DNA of 64,000 bases from Aurifilum marmelostoma. Its lineage: Eukaryota; Ascomycota; Sordariomycetes; Diaporthales; Cryphonectriaceae. The first letter of the stretch is position 1, and the number at the start of each line of letters is the position of its first letter. The notes beneath the pieces were generated by a model. The model made no database searches and was not told where the DNA came from. It saw only the letters and a list, made by a program, of their open reading frames with translations. Shown here piece by piece: positions 46,509-55,995 of this stretch. The stretch lies in assembly GCA_027559495.1 (NCBI GenBank), contig JAMXSV010000018.1, positions 62,001-126,000 of the forward strand. Reading direction: 5' to 3'. A program made the position numbers and the translations under genes.

Positions 46509-47863
46509 TCAATGGTCAAAGCTCTTGCCCTGGTAGCCCTTAGGCGACAGGGTGACGTTGTACTCGAGGTCCAGCTCGGCCCTGGGGTCGTCCTTGGAAG
46601 GCTGGAAATCCAGAATCAGGTCATCCTTGACGGCGAAGACGGTGTCGGTGGCTCTTTTGTTTTTATTCAGCAGGTGTCACAATCAAACGGGCATCTGGGC
46701 AAATAGACTAGTACTTGAGGATACACAAAGATAGAAACTTACAGCCACTGGTCATCGCGGGGATATAGCTGGGTGGTGCAGCCGTTGTAGTCGGGATGTG
46801 TGACCTGGGGGGTAAAGTTGTCGTCAGCGTATTCACATCACACACACAAAGGACCCCGCTGCTTTTCTCTCTCAAGAGGTCTTCGTCTCCAAAAATCCCC
46901 GTAGATGAACAATTCACACAAAAGGAGTAATTGGGGAAGGAAAAAAAAAGAAGAAAAAAAGAACGACTAATTTGGACTTCAAATCTTACCATGATATGGA
47001 TATGAGCAGGCCTCATAGGGTGGCGATCCATAAGCTGAAGCAGCTGCCAGCTGGGACCATCCTGAGGCAGGCTGTAGGCGGTAGGATGCAGACAATAGAA
47101 CCAGTACCGGCCCTGGTCGTCGGCGCGGAACTTGCCCCGGAGGTTGTTGGGGGACTGGTTCTCCGGGTCCTGGAAATCATACTTGCCGTTGGCGCTGGCC
47201 TGCCAGATGTCGAAGACGGCTCCGGGGATGCCCTTGCCGTTGAGGTCGGCGATGGTGCCGTGCATCAGGGTGACTTTGGCTCCTGGGGGCGGGGGGTCGA
47301 TGATGATGCTGCCGCCTAGGTCGCGGAAGGGGGCGTTGGGGGGACCAGAAGGGGCCTAGGATCGAGGAGGAGGTCGGGTCGGCGCCTGTTTCGGAGACGA
47401 CCTTGTGGGCGATCTCGTCTACGAGCCTTTTTGATTTGTTTTTTAGGTTAGTAATTAACGGGTGTTTGACTTGACTTGACCTTAACCAGGTAGAGACAAG
47501 CCAATACTAATACGTGATCACCCGAATAATACACAATAGTCATTATGGCAAGAGAGAATGATGAACATACGACTCAAGACCAAGAATATCAGACAGCCGG
47601 TGGGCCTCGTTTCTTGTCCCACCGGACTCCTTGTAGATGGCACCGACGGCGTTGATGTAGTGGACGCCGGTCATCCACTCATCGATGGTGAGCTCGGTCT
47701 CGCGGGCAAAGTCGTGGATGTGGCGGATAAGGGCGCCGAGGAGTTCGCGGTTCCTAGGGCTTGTCTTGGGCCCCATGGTCTCGACGACCTTGGAGGTAAA
47801 GGTTGGATCGAACCGGTGGGCGGTGGCGGGAGGAGGCCCAGAGCTGCCTCCGTTGGTAGCCAT
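46509..47863 (-). CDS. Intradiol ring-cleavage dioxygenase (frame broken by one base)
   Basis: A non-haem iron(III) enzyme that opens a catecholic ring between its two hydroxyls. The N-terminal catechol-dioxygenase helical domain (about 1-110) is followed by the catalytic sandwich: GPFWSP, FDIWQASANGKYDFQD and YWFYCLHPTAY hold the two iron Tyr, and RPAHIHIMV the two iron His. Exons are 47863-47571, 47426-46990, 46804-46743 and 46653-46509. Exon 2 has six C (47338-47343, G on the plus strand) where five would keep the frame; corrected length is about 311 residues and all later phases then fit. Sequence alone cannot separate catechol or hydroxyquinol 1,2- from protocatechuate 3,4-activity. The divergent neighbour, a carboxymuconate cyclase, argues for a protocatechuate-type role. 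Confidence 0.88.
47338..47343 (-). other. C6 run (coding strand) at a frame break in the dioxygenase
   Basis: One C fewer gives the conserved text ILGPFWSPNAPFRDLGG. As written, the frame is lost right after GPFWSP. Confidence 0.8.
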
Positions 47864-49734
47864 TTTTGTGTATATGTGTGTACACAATCGTTGTGATGAT
47901 GGGGTAGTCGGTCCTTTTTCTTGGTGGGACTGAGCTTATATACTTGAGATCGTTGCGCCGTCTTTCTGTGTTGTCGTTGAGCACCTAGACAGGATGGGAA
48001 GGGATAGGGTATGAGATCCAACTTTTAAGGACTTATCACCATATACATTGATGCACACAGGGCTGGAAGATCAACAGGAGAGAGGAGATGGTTGTTATAT
48101 AACTACTGTGGCTGCTAAGCCAGGTCACATGTTTCCATATGCGGTATCTCGTCCATCCATCCAGCCATGACTTTTCGCCTGCTGGCCTCTTTAAGATCAG
48201 CCACAGTCTCCAATGGACGCAGCGTGCGACTAGTTTCCACGGTCAATAATGTATGAGCGTCGAAGCCAGGAGGAGGAGGAACAACAACCACCACCGCCGC
48301 CGCCACCATAAAGTACTTAGTTCCATCGTAGTCATGGATATCATGTGGGCTTCGATCAGGGATGTTGCCCCGCATCCCAAACGGATGGGACGGCTAGGAG
48401 GATGAGGAGGAGGGTGGCCAGCATACATATGGGACTATATGCTAGGTAGGTGTTAGTCTCTCTTTGAGACGTGACGAGACGGGGTTCCTCCTCTTCGATC
48501 AGATCCATTCCCCATCTCATGCACCTCCGGTTCCTTCTCATCCATGTCGTGACGGCGAATAGCAGCAGCCGAATTGGTCAAGGAGGAAGGGGGGGGGGGG
48601 AGCATAGCATTGTATAGGTCATTCGAACAAGGTTGCCGTCTCCAACTCCCGTGGGGCCTCGAATCGGGATCAAATATTGCCCTTAGCTGGATACAAGGAG
48701 ACGGCTCACTGTGATGATTAACAGAGGAGGGAATCAAGTCAAGGAGTTAGTATTTAGCAGCAATTGATCTCGTTTTTTTTCCTCCTTCTTTTCTTCTTCC
48801 TTTTCCTTCTTACATATTTTTACCTTCTTGGTTTCTTCCCTAAAAGATGCAACAATTTGTATATGCTGTAAGACGATGAGAGAAGCGGTCCAATAAATAC
48901 AATTAATTTATGGCCGTCAATCGTTTGTACAGATTGAGTTCCGGATGGATATGGATCTATCCGAGGTTAACCGGAACGCGGGGCAATAACATGACTGGCG
49001 TGTATAATCACTAGAATCTGTTAGTGTGCCAGTAGAGATTGGTGCCGGAAGAGTATTTATCCGCAGACACTGGAAATTCCGAGCGACTATGACCAAACAG
49101 TCACCACTCACCTCTCTCTCGATGTCCCTTTTTACCTCTACAATGCCTGGAACACAATCTTCTTTTACTTGCAGTACATCATATATTCGTAGGGAACTTG
49201 TGGTTAGACCCTTATAGTCAGCACAATCCTGTTCCACAACGGTACTCGGAAGCATTCCATCACAGACTCTGGCCCACGCAGGAACAATCTGAAGCTCACA
49301 TTCGAACAACAATATTCCACAACCACCAGCATCACATTGGCCCAACTGGCATCTCTCTTTCATTTGGCCATATCCTCGTCTGAACATTCATCCCACTTGC
49401 CCCCCCACGGACCTCGTGGCGACAGGGGTGGCTGGCTTATCCCTGAGCTCGGGACGGTCCTACGGTATTAATACAGGCCGACAAGAACAAGCGAACCAAG
49501 ATACCATCACATGGCTCGAAATAAATAAAGATACGCACCCACTCAGCTCTGGATCTTTCCTTGACCTGCACCTTCTTCCTTGGTCGTCTGGGCTTTTGTT
49601 GCCCGCCAGCCGCCAAACTGAAGAGCATCCTTCGCCTCGCCCGCTCCGGCACAGCCAGCCGACAACATCACCACCTTTCCTCCTCCTCCTCCTCGTCCCG
49701 CTTCTTCTCCTCCACCACTAGATCCAACAGCAGG
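47864..49734. other. Divergent promoter of the aromatic-catabolism pair
   Basis: About 1.9 kb between the dioxygenase and carboxymuconate cyclase starts. It contains a 156-codon ATG-initiated frame on the minus strand (48917-49387) with no known domain, a G10-type run near 48591-48600 and a TCC-repeat leader near 49680. Confidence 0.5.
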
Positions 49735-50838
49735 ATGCCCCTCCACCACCTCATGGTTGGCACCTGGACACCTCCAGGTGCCATCTTCACGGTCCAGTTC
49801 GACGACGAGAAGCTGGAGCTCAAGCTCGTCAAGAGGACCGCCATACCAGAGGACGAGCCCATCTCGTGGATGACCTTTGACCACACAAAGAAGAACCTGT
49901 ACGGCGCGGCCATGAAGAAGTGGTCCAGCTTCGCCGTCAGGTCGCCCACCGAGATCGTCCACGAGGCCTCGCACCCCATGGGCGGCGACCCAAAGGCCAA
50001 CGACGCCGACACCAACACCCGCGCCATCTTCCTCCTTGCCGCCCGCCAGCCCCCCCACGCCGTCTACGCCAATCCTTTCTACAAGCACGCCGGCTACGGC
50101 AACGTCTTCTCCGTCAGCGGCTCGGGCGGCCTGGCGTCCAACGTCCAGAACTACCCCTACCAGCCCAACACGGGCATCCACGGCATGGTCTTCGACCCCA
50201 CCGAGACCTACCTCTATTCGGCCGACCTGACCGCCAACAAGCTGTGGACGCACCGCAAGAACCCCGACGACGGCACCGTCGAGCTCGTCGGCTCCGTCGA
50301 CGCCCCGGACCCGGGCGACCACCCGCGCTGGGTGGCCATGCACCCCACCGGCCAGTACCTGTATGCCCTCATGGAGGCCGGCAACAGGCTGTGCGAGTAC
50401 CTCATCGACCCGGCCACCCGCCTCCCCGTCTACACCCACCACAGCTGGCCCCTCATCCCGCCCGGCATCCCCACCCGCGACCCGGCCACGGGCAAGGGCC
50501 TGTACCGCTCCGACGTGTGCGCCCTGACCTTCTCGGGCCGCTACCTCTTCGCCACCGCCCGCGCCAACAGCTTCGACCTGACGGGCTACATCGCCGCCTT
50601 CCGGCTGCGCGACTGCGGGAGCATCGAGACCCAGGTCTGCCTCAACCCCACCCCGACCAGCGGCGGCCACTCCAACGCCGTCGCGCCCTGTGACTGGAGC
50701 GACGAGTGGCTGGCCATCACGGACGACCAGGAGGGCTGGGTCGAGATGTACAGGTGGAAGGACGAGTTCCTGGCCCGCGTTGCGAGGTGCCGCATCCAGG
50801 AGCCTGGATTTGGCATGAACGCCATCTGGTATGACTGA
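49735..50838 (+). CDS. 3-carboxy-cis,cis-muconate cyclase (fungal CMLE, beta-propeller)
   Basis: In fungi this enzyme turns 3-carboxy-cis,cis-muconate, made by protocatechuate 3,4-dioxygenase, into 3-carboxymuconolactone. It is a seven-bladed propeller unrelated to bacterial cyclases. The sequence begins MPLHHLMVGTWTPPGAIFTV and shows repeated blade patterns such as GIHGMVFDPTETYLYSADL, HPRWVAMHPTGQYLYALME and CALTFSGRYLFATAR. The product is 367 residues, matching the known Neurospora enzyme length (about 366). Single exon, very GC- and C-ending-codon-rich, unlike most neighbours. The frame stays open for 58 codons upstream (no ATG) and those codons read like a mitochondrial presequence. The start at 49735 is the first ATG in frame. 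Confidence 0.92.
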   Translation: MPLHHLMVGTWTPPGAIFTVQFDDEKLELKLVKRTAIPEDEPISWMTFDHTKKNLYGAAMKKWSSFAVRSPTEIVHEASHPMGGDPKANDADTNTRAIFLLAARQPPHAVYANPFYKHAGYGNVFSVSGSGGLASNVQNYPYQPNTGIHGMVFDPTETYLYSADLTANKLWTHRKNPDDGTVELVGSVDAPDPGDHPRWVAMHPTGQYLYALMEAGNRLCEYLIDPATRLPVYTHHSWPLIPPGIPTRDPATGKGLYRSDVCALTFSGRYLFATARANSFDLTGYIAAFRLRDCGSIETQVCLNPTPTSGGHSNAVAPCDWSDEWLAITDDQEGWVEMYRWKDEFLARVARCRIQEPGFGMNAIWYD

Positions 50839-51191
50839 TGAGAAGGGAAGAGAAGAAGATTAAGAAAAAGAAGAGAAAAAGAATAGAAGAAGAAGAAGAA
50901 GAAACATGGGCTGTCTTTTGTAAAAAACATATAGAGTGTGTAGGGGCACGAGGTCTTGACGAAATGTCATGACTGATTTAATTGTGTAGCAATGAGATGA
51001 GGTGATTAGATATCAAAATATGAGATCAAAATCCCAAGACTGTCCCATCCCTATAAAAACAATGCAACTAATGTACTCAAGTCCCTACTATGACTGCCGT
51101 GACGAGGACCACCCCAATAGATTCTGATAATATTACTGTGTTCACATAAGATTGCCCCCTCTTTCCCCCTCCCCCCCCTTCCCAGCAGAGC
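50839..51191. other. Convergent 3' ends
   Basis: 353 bases with a GAA microsatellite near 50885-50904 just after the cyclase stop. No gene was seen. Confidence 0.55.
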
Positions 51192-52904
51192 CTACTCGTC
51201 TCCCTGCGCCACAAAACACCACAACAACGCCAACCCAGCAGTCGGCACCAGATAGAACCACCAAGCAGCCCCGACCATCCCCTCCCGCACCCCGCAAGCA
51301 AACACCCACCCGCCCACCGCCGGCCCCACCGCCCGGGCCATGCTCGCGACCATCCCCCCCGCACCGTGCACCGTCCCCAGCACCGCCCGCGAGGGGCTCG
51401 CCTCCGTCAGCAGGACGACCGTGCTCGGGATGGCCAGCGTGCGGGCGGCGATCTGCGACCAGGCCACGAGGGCGAGGCCGAGCCACTGCCACGCCGTGTC
51501 GGCGGGCAGGGCGCCCAGGAAGGGGGCGGCGGCGTAGACGGCTGGGAAGAGGAGCAGGCTGAGGCGGAAGACGGCGAGGGTGCCGCCTAGGCGGGACTGT
51601 AACCGTGGGTAGGCCCAGAGCTGGAGGGCGATGCCGCAGGTGCCGAATCCGGACAGCCAGAGACCGATTGTCCTGGCGTCGAGGGCGAGACCGCCTGTGA
51701 AGAATTTCGTGCTGTCAGAGGGAGAAGAGGTGGTGGTGGTGGTGCCGCCGCGGGGCGTGGAGAGGTAGATGGGGAAGATGTGCATGAAGGCCGAGTTGTG
51801 CAGAGGCAGCAGGCCGAACGAGATCATGGCTGCAATAACCCGTCGTGTCCAGATCTTGCGGAAGGGCAGTTTGGCTGCTGCCTCTGGAGGTGGCGGAGTC
51901 TTGTGAGCCGCCGTGGAATCACTCTTTGCCTGCCCATCCTGCTGCTGCTGTTGTTGCTGCTGCAGTTCGATCTGTTGCTCTTCAAAATCCCCGTCTGGGT
52001 CTTCTGCCTCCTCTACACCATTGCTGAGAGGTTCATACCTGATGTCTCTGTTATTGTTTCTGTATCGAGACAGTCCCTCTCTCATGATCGTCACCAGAGC
52101 TCGACCAGCCTTGAGCCCAAGATCATCAACACAGTCATTCTCCCTTCCTGCCAACGTCTCCCTCAGCCCGACCACAGCCAACAAAAGAGCTATACTCAGC
52201 AAAAAGGCATTCATCAGCGCAGGCAGTGCAAAGGGATACCTCACCATCCACCCGACTCCCTCCTTGGCCCCACCCCAGTTGAGGATACCATCAGGACCAA
52301 ACAAGCCAGGCAGTTTCTCCACAGGCTCCGCCAGGACACCTCCCAGCGCCAGGCTGGCCACCATCCCACTGTTGAACACCAGAGGCAGCACCAGGAAAGC
52401 CCGCGCCTGCAGCCTCCTGTCCGGCACCAGCTCGGCCGTGACGGTCCTCATGAGGCCGACATTGCCGTTTGCGACGCCCGCGGCAATGCGCCAGAAGAAT
52501 AACCAGCCCAGGGTGCGGCTGAAACCAAAAGCCGCGTTGGCCACGGCAGAGACCAGCAGGCCGATGAGGATGGAGGGCCGGCGGCCGTGGTGGTCCGACA
52601 GCCAGCCCCATGGAAGGGATACGAAGAACTGGGAGAGCGGGAACGAGGCCACGAGGAGGCCTGAGTAGTAGCTGATCTCGTCTGGTGCAGGAGGAGTAGG
52701 ATCAAGAGAGCCGTCCTCGGAAGTGAGGGCGGACCGGACGAGGTAGAAGATGTAGGGTAGAAGACAGACGTTGGATAGTGGCTCGGAGAGGCGACACAGT
52801 GCCAGGATGAAGAGCTGTGTCTTGTTGGGAAGATCACGCCAGCGGACTGGGCTTTTCACATCCCTGGACGGTCGTGCATCATTGCTGCTGGCCATGTCCG
52901 CCAT
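51192..52904 (-). CDS. MFS transporter, DHA1-like
   Basis: A multi-pass transporter of the same YCR023C-like subgroup as the gene at 13261: it opens with KTQLFILALCRLSEPLSNV, has the MFS loop GWLSDHHGRRPS and the NGNVGLMRTVTAEL segment in TM4-5. Single exon, 570 residues, with a hydrophilic central loop containing a polyglutamine stretch (about nine Gln) and an Asp/Glu-rich part. Twelve hydrophobic segments are visible. The substrate is unknown. It is convergent with the carboxymuconate cyclase, 350 bases apart, so a link to aromatic-acid uptake or export is possible but only an inference from position. Confidence 0.92.
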   Translation of the reverse strand: MADMASSNDARPSRDVKSPVRWRDLPNKTQLFILALCRLSEPLSNVCLLPYIFYLVRSALTSEDGSLDPTPPAPDEISYYSGLLVASFPLSQFFVSLPWGWLSDHHGRRPSILIGLLVSAVANAAFGFSRTLGWLFFWRIAAGVANGNVGLMRTVTAELVPDRRLQARAFLVLPLVFNSGMVASLALGGVLAEPVEKLPGLFGPDGILNWGGAKEGVGWMVRYPFALPALMNAFLLSIALLLAVVGLRETLAGRENDCVDDLGLKAGRALVTIMREGLSRYRNNNRDIRYEPLSNGVEEAEDPDGDFEEQQIELQQQQQQQQDGQAKSDSTAAHKTPPPPEAAAKLPFRKIWTRRVIAAMISFGLLPLHNSAFMHIFPIYLSTPRGGTTTTTSSPSDSTKFFTGGLALDARTIGLWLSGFGTCGIALQLWAYPRLQSRLGGTLAVFRLSLLLFPAVYAAAPFLGALPADTAWQWLGLALVAWSQIAARTLAIPSTVVLLTEASPSRAVLGTVHGAGGMVASMARAVGPAVGGWVFACGVREGMVGAAWWFYLVPTAGLALLWCFVAQGDE

Positions 52905-53616
52905 CTCCCCACCTCTTTTGCTGCCTTTGATGCTGATGTTGTTGCTGAATTTCTTGTCGAGTATCCGTGTTGATCAGGAGCAGAGAGCAAGATGAAGGCT
53001 CGTCGAATGACTTGCAAGTTTGTCCCCAAGACTCAAAGATTAGAAGATATAACGCCGTATTGTGGCTCATTGCTTCATCATGTATGGTTTCGACTGGTTG
53101 TCTGCTTCGGCTAATGTTCTATAATGGAAACTATGTAAAAGAAATATGAATGAAGTTGGTGAGACTTGTTCAAAACCCGACCGAGGCTGACTTGATGCAT
53201 GCAGTCACCTCCGGCTTGCAGATAACCGCTGCAATGCTACGTCGAGGCTAGAGGCATGGGATGCTTATCTGCAGTGAGATTGGCGTCCTGGACCTGCATG
53301 AGCTGCAGGATGTATATCTACATTCTGCATGCAGTATCAGTAAGCCGCAGCCATTCATCACATGATATTTACATGGACCGAAGAACCAAAGTTTAGCCAT
53401 GACAATTACTTTCAAGCTATATTAAACCCAAAAAGCAATTAACAGAAGAGAAATTCAAGCGATATATGTTCCCCTCATTCCCACTTCAATAGACTTCAGG
53501 GCCGGTGTGAGGGTTCGTAATTCAGGACATCAAATATTATAACCCTTTTATTTCGTCTAAGCCCATCGTGCATTACCCATTCCAGATTTCACTTTCTCGT
53601 GCTCCTCTAGACCTAC
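52905..53616. other. Intergenic region
   Basis: About 710 bases with the promoter of the second MFS gene and the 3' end of the GH71 gene. No gene was seen. Confidence 0.5.
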
Positions 53617-55320
53617 TCAGACCTGGATCGCCACGCAATTAAACATCACATGCCCAAAGGGCGGACATTCATTCTTGATTTCCGGACCCATAGCCGACCT
53701 GCCATGCATGCTGATGCGGACAGCACCCGTCCGTCCCTCCACCTGCACGCGGGCAAGCGATACATGGCCGTGTCTCTGGTAGTGGTGCGGTCTGACCTCT
53801 TGGTCGCCGATGCTGATCGTGACTGGTGTGGTTGTGGGTTTCCTATTGATGGCCATGACCGAGATGACATCTTGGGCTCCTTGACTGGCTGGTTGACTCC
53901 CTCCTTGGCCCCAGACCGTGCCTGTGTGAAGATATAAATATTAGCCAAAGTGTTGATATGTGAAAAAAAAAAAAAAAAGGATAAAAAGGACTACAAAAGC
54001 TAATCCTCTTACCTCCGTCAGGTCCACATCCAGCAGGCGTTGTCCTGTACCAAGCAATCGCACAATCCTCCCCAGGCCCCTCGTCACAAGAAGCCGCCAT
54101 ATCCCTCCCAGCCTTGTACGCCCTGATCAGAAACGGCAGCGTCGCTCGAAACGCCGCATGGGAGTGTCCCCCAACGTACCCCTCTGCACCAGGCACGACC
54201 TGCGACGGGCGCAGCGGGTCACAGATGTAGCTCGACTCACCAAAGTCGTTCCACGAGATGATCTGGACGAGGTCGGGCTTGAGGTCCAGGATCTGCGCCC
54301 ACCTGTCGAACCAGAGGCTCTCGCTCGCCGAGTGCCAGTTCTTGTTCCACTGTGGAAGTCCTGGGGATAAATCGCAGGAGAATCAGCCGTCGTGTTCTTT
54401 CTATTCCATCCACGTTCCGTCATGACAGCGGCGCACTCACTCGTGTAGAACCAAGGGCTCACGCTAGCCATATAGACCTTGCCTTTCTCACCCAGCGTCT
54501 TCATATAGGCGGTATCCTCCTCCGTCGTCATCCGCTGCTGGCCTGCACGCGGCCAAGCACACCACGAAAACGCGCCATCGATGAGGTCTGCTTTTTTCCC
54601 GACGCCGTGCGGGCCGAGCGAGCTCCAGTCCGGCACCAGGAAGATACCTCCCGTGGCACTGTGGACGGCGGGCCAGTTCTCAGCCCAGCCTGGCCCTTCA
54701 AACGTCGACACCAAGGGCAAGCCGTTGGTCGTCTTGTAATACACAGGCGAGTCTCGAAATGCCCGGATCAGGTCCACGACCTGATCAAAGTCCCAGTCCC
54801 CAGCAGCCATGTCAAAGGACAGGAAAAGCACAAAGTCGTGTCCTTGCTCGTCGTTGTGTTCTGCCTCGGCGGCGGCAAACGCTTGACGCAGCTGTGTCAG
54901 TGTGTATGGATCCGACGGGCCAATGTTGAGCGCGAAGCCGTCGATACAAGCTGCGTGTGCCGTCCGGATCTCTTGAGTCCACTCCTCTGGTGTCTGGCCA
55001 TCCGTGAGGCCGACCTAGAAGACCCTTCTTGTCAGAGAACTTCGTCTTTCCGTGTCTGGTCTCGGATTGTGCTGGGCACCGGATCTGAAGAAGGGCACTG
55101 CGGCTTACCATGTAGTGTGCAAATACCGTGCGAGCTTTGCATTGGAACCATCAATATGAGACGCGTAGCTTTAGCAAAGAGAGTAGGGAAAGATACATAG
55201 AGAAAGGGATATACCCGAACCTGTTTGCTCATGATGATGGTGGTGGTGATGGTGATGGTGATGGTGATGATGCTCATGACTGCGCCTCCCATGGAGGACA
55301 TTCCGAGCAAAAGCCCGCAT
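53617..55320 (-). CDS. GH71 alpha-1,3-glucanase (mutanase family)
   Basis: Family 71 enzymes cut alpha-1,3-glucan of fungal cell walls. Recognisable segments: TVFAHYMVGL at the domain start, DGFALNIG, FLSFDMAAGDWD, STFEGPGW, FLVPDWSSLG, MASVSPWFYT, WNKNWHSASESLWFDRW and QIISWNDFGESSY. Exons: 55320-55215, 55134-55109 (26 base micro-exon), 55014-54441, 54360-54013 and 53921-53617; phases all fit, about 452 residues. Splice phase forces exon 1 into a frame encoding MRAFARNVLHGRRSHE followed by 14 histidines, with no normal signal peptide; the alternative frame of the same bases is hydrophobic (Ile/Thr) but cannot be joined. The C-terminal exon has a beta-rich accessory region. Catalytic part sure; first exon uncertain. 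Confidence 0.83.
55231..55272. repeat. ATG/GTG trinucleotide tract in the GH71 first exon
   Basis: Fourteen consecutive triplets of ATG or GTG on the plus strand (CAT/CAC on the gene's strand), encoding polyhistidine in the spliced frame. Confidence 0.85.
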
Positions 55321-55995
55321 TTTTGTCGCAGTTCAGTATAGCTAGGATCTGGCAATGTAATGCTTATGCTATGTGGAAAGGAAGCGTGTGAACTGCTCTG
55401 TCTGAGAGAGAGAAAAGTCAAGTGTCTCGGTCAATTAATGGTGCGGCTCGGCAGGTCGTGACGAGTTGAGCCAGCCTGGCGTCTGTCTCCATGAGGAAAA
55501 CAAAAGGGAAAAAATTACGGGTCTGATATCTTGGTCCAGCCAATCACAGTTTCCAAGAAGGGACCGAACACTCGTTGTTACACATCCAATCCCCAATTGA
55601 TCACCCTATGATTATGGAACCCGTCGTCGGCCAGTCACTTTGGGTTCGGTCGGTTCAGGTAGAATCTTTGAAAATGCATTGTAAGCCAAAGGGGGCTTCT
55701 TCCAACTACGCAGTCAAACAGCACGGCCATGATGAAGAAGACAACCTTTTTCCCGCGCCAGCCCTCTTCCTTGCCAATGATGACGGTCACACCAACTCCA
55801 TGCGAATCCTATAATGGACTTTTTGACTACGGCCGCAGCCTTTTGTCAAGAAGGAGAGGAAAAAAAAGGGAAAACCATCCTCCCCCGGCAATGTCTTTCA
55901 GAAGATGCTTCCAGAAGTCGACATGTCTCTCAGTATCGTCATACTCATCCACAATAAGCCATTAAACGTCCGTCCACAACCACCCAGCCCCTTGC
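55321..55995. other. Intergenic region between TOR stop and GH71 start
   Basis: About 675 bases with the GH71 promoter and the TOR 3' UTR. No gene was seen. Confidence 0.5.

Noticed and set aside
49543..50670. A 375-codon frame antisense to the muconate cyclase
   Set aside because: Val/Gly/Ala/Asp-rich translation with no fold; it arises because the cyclase uses mostly C-ending codons, leaving the opposite strand free of stops.
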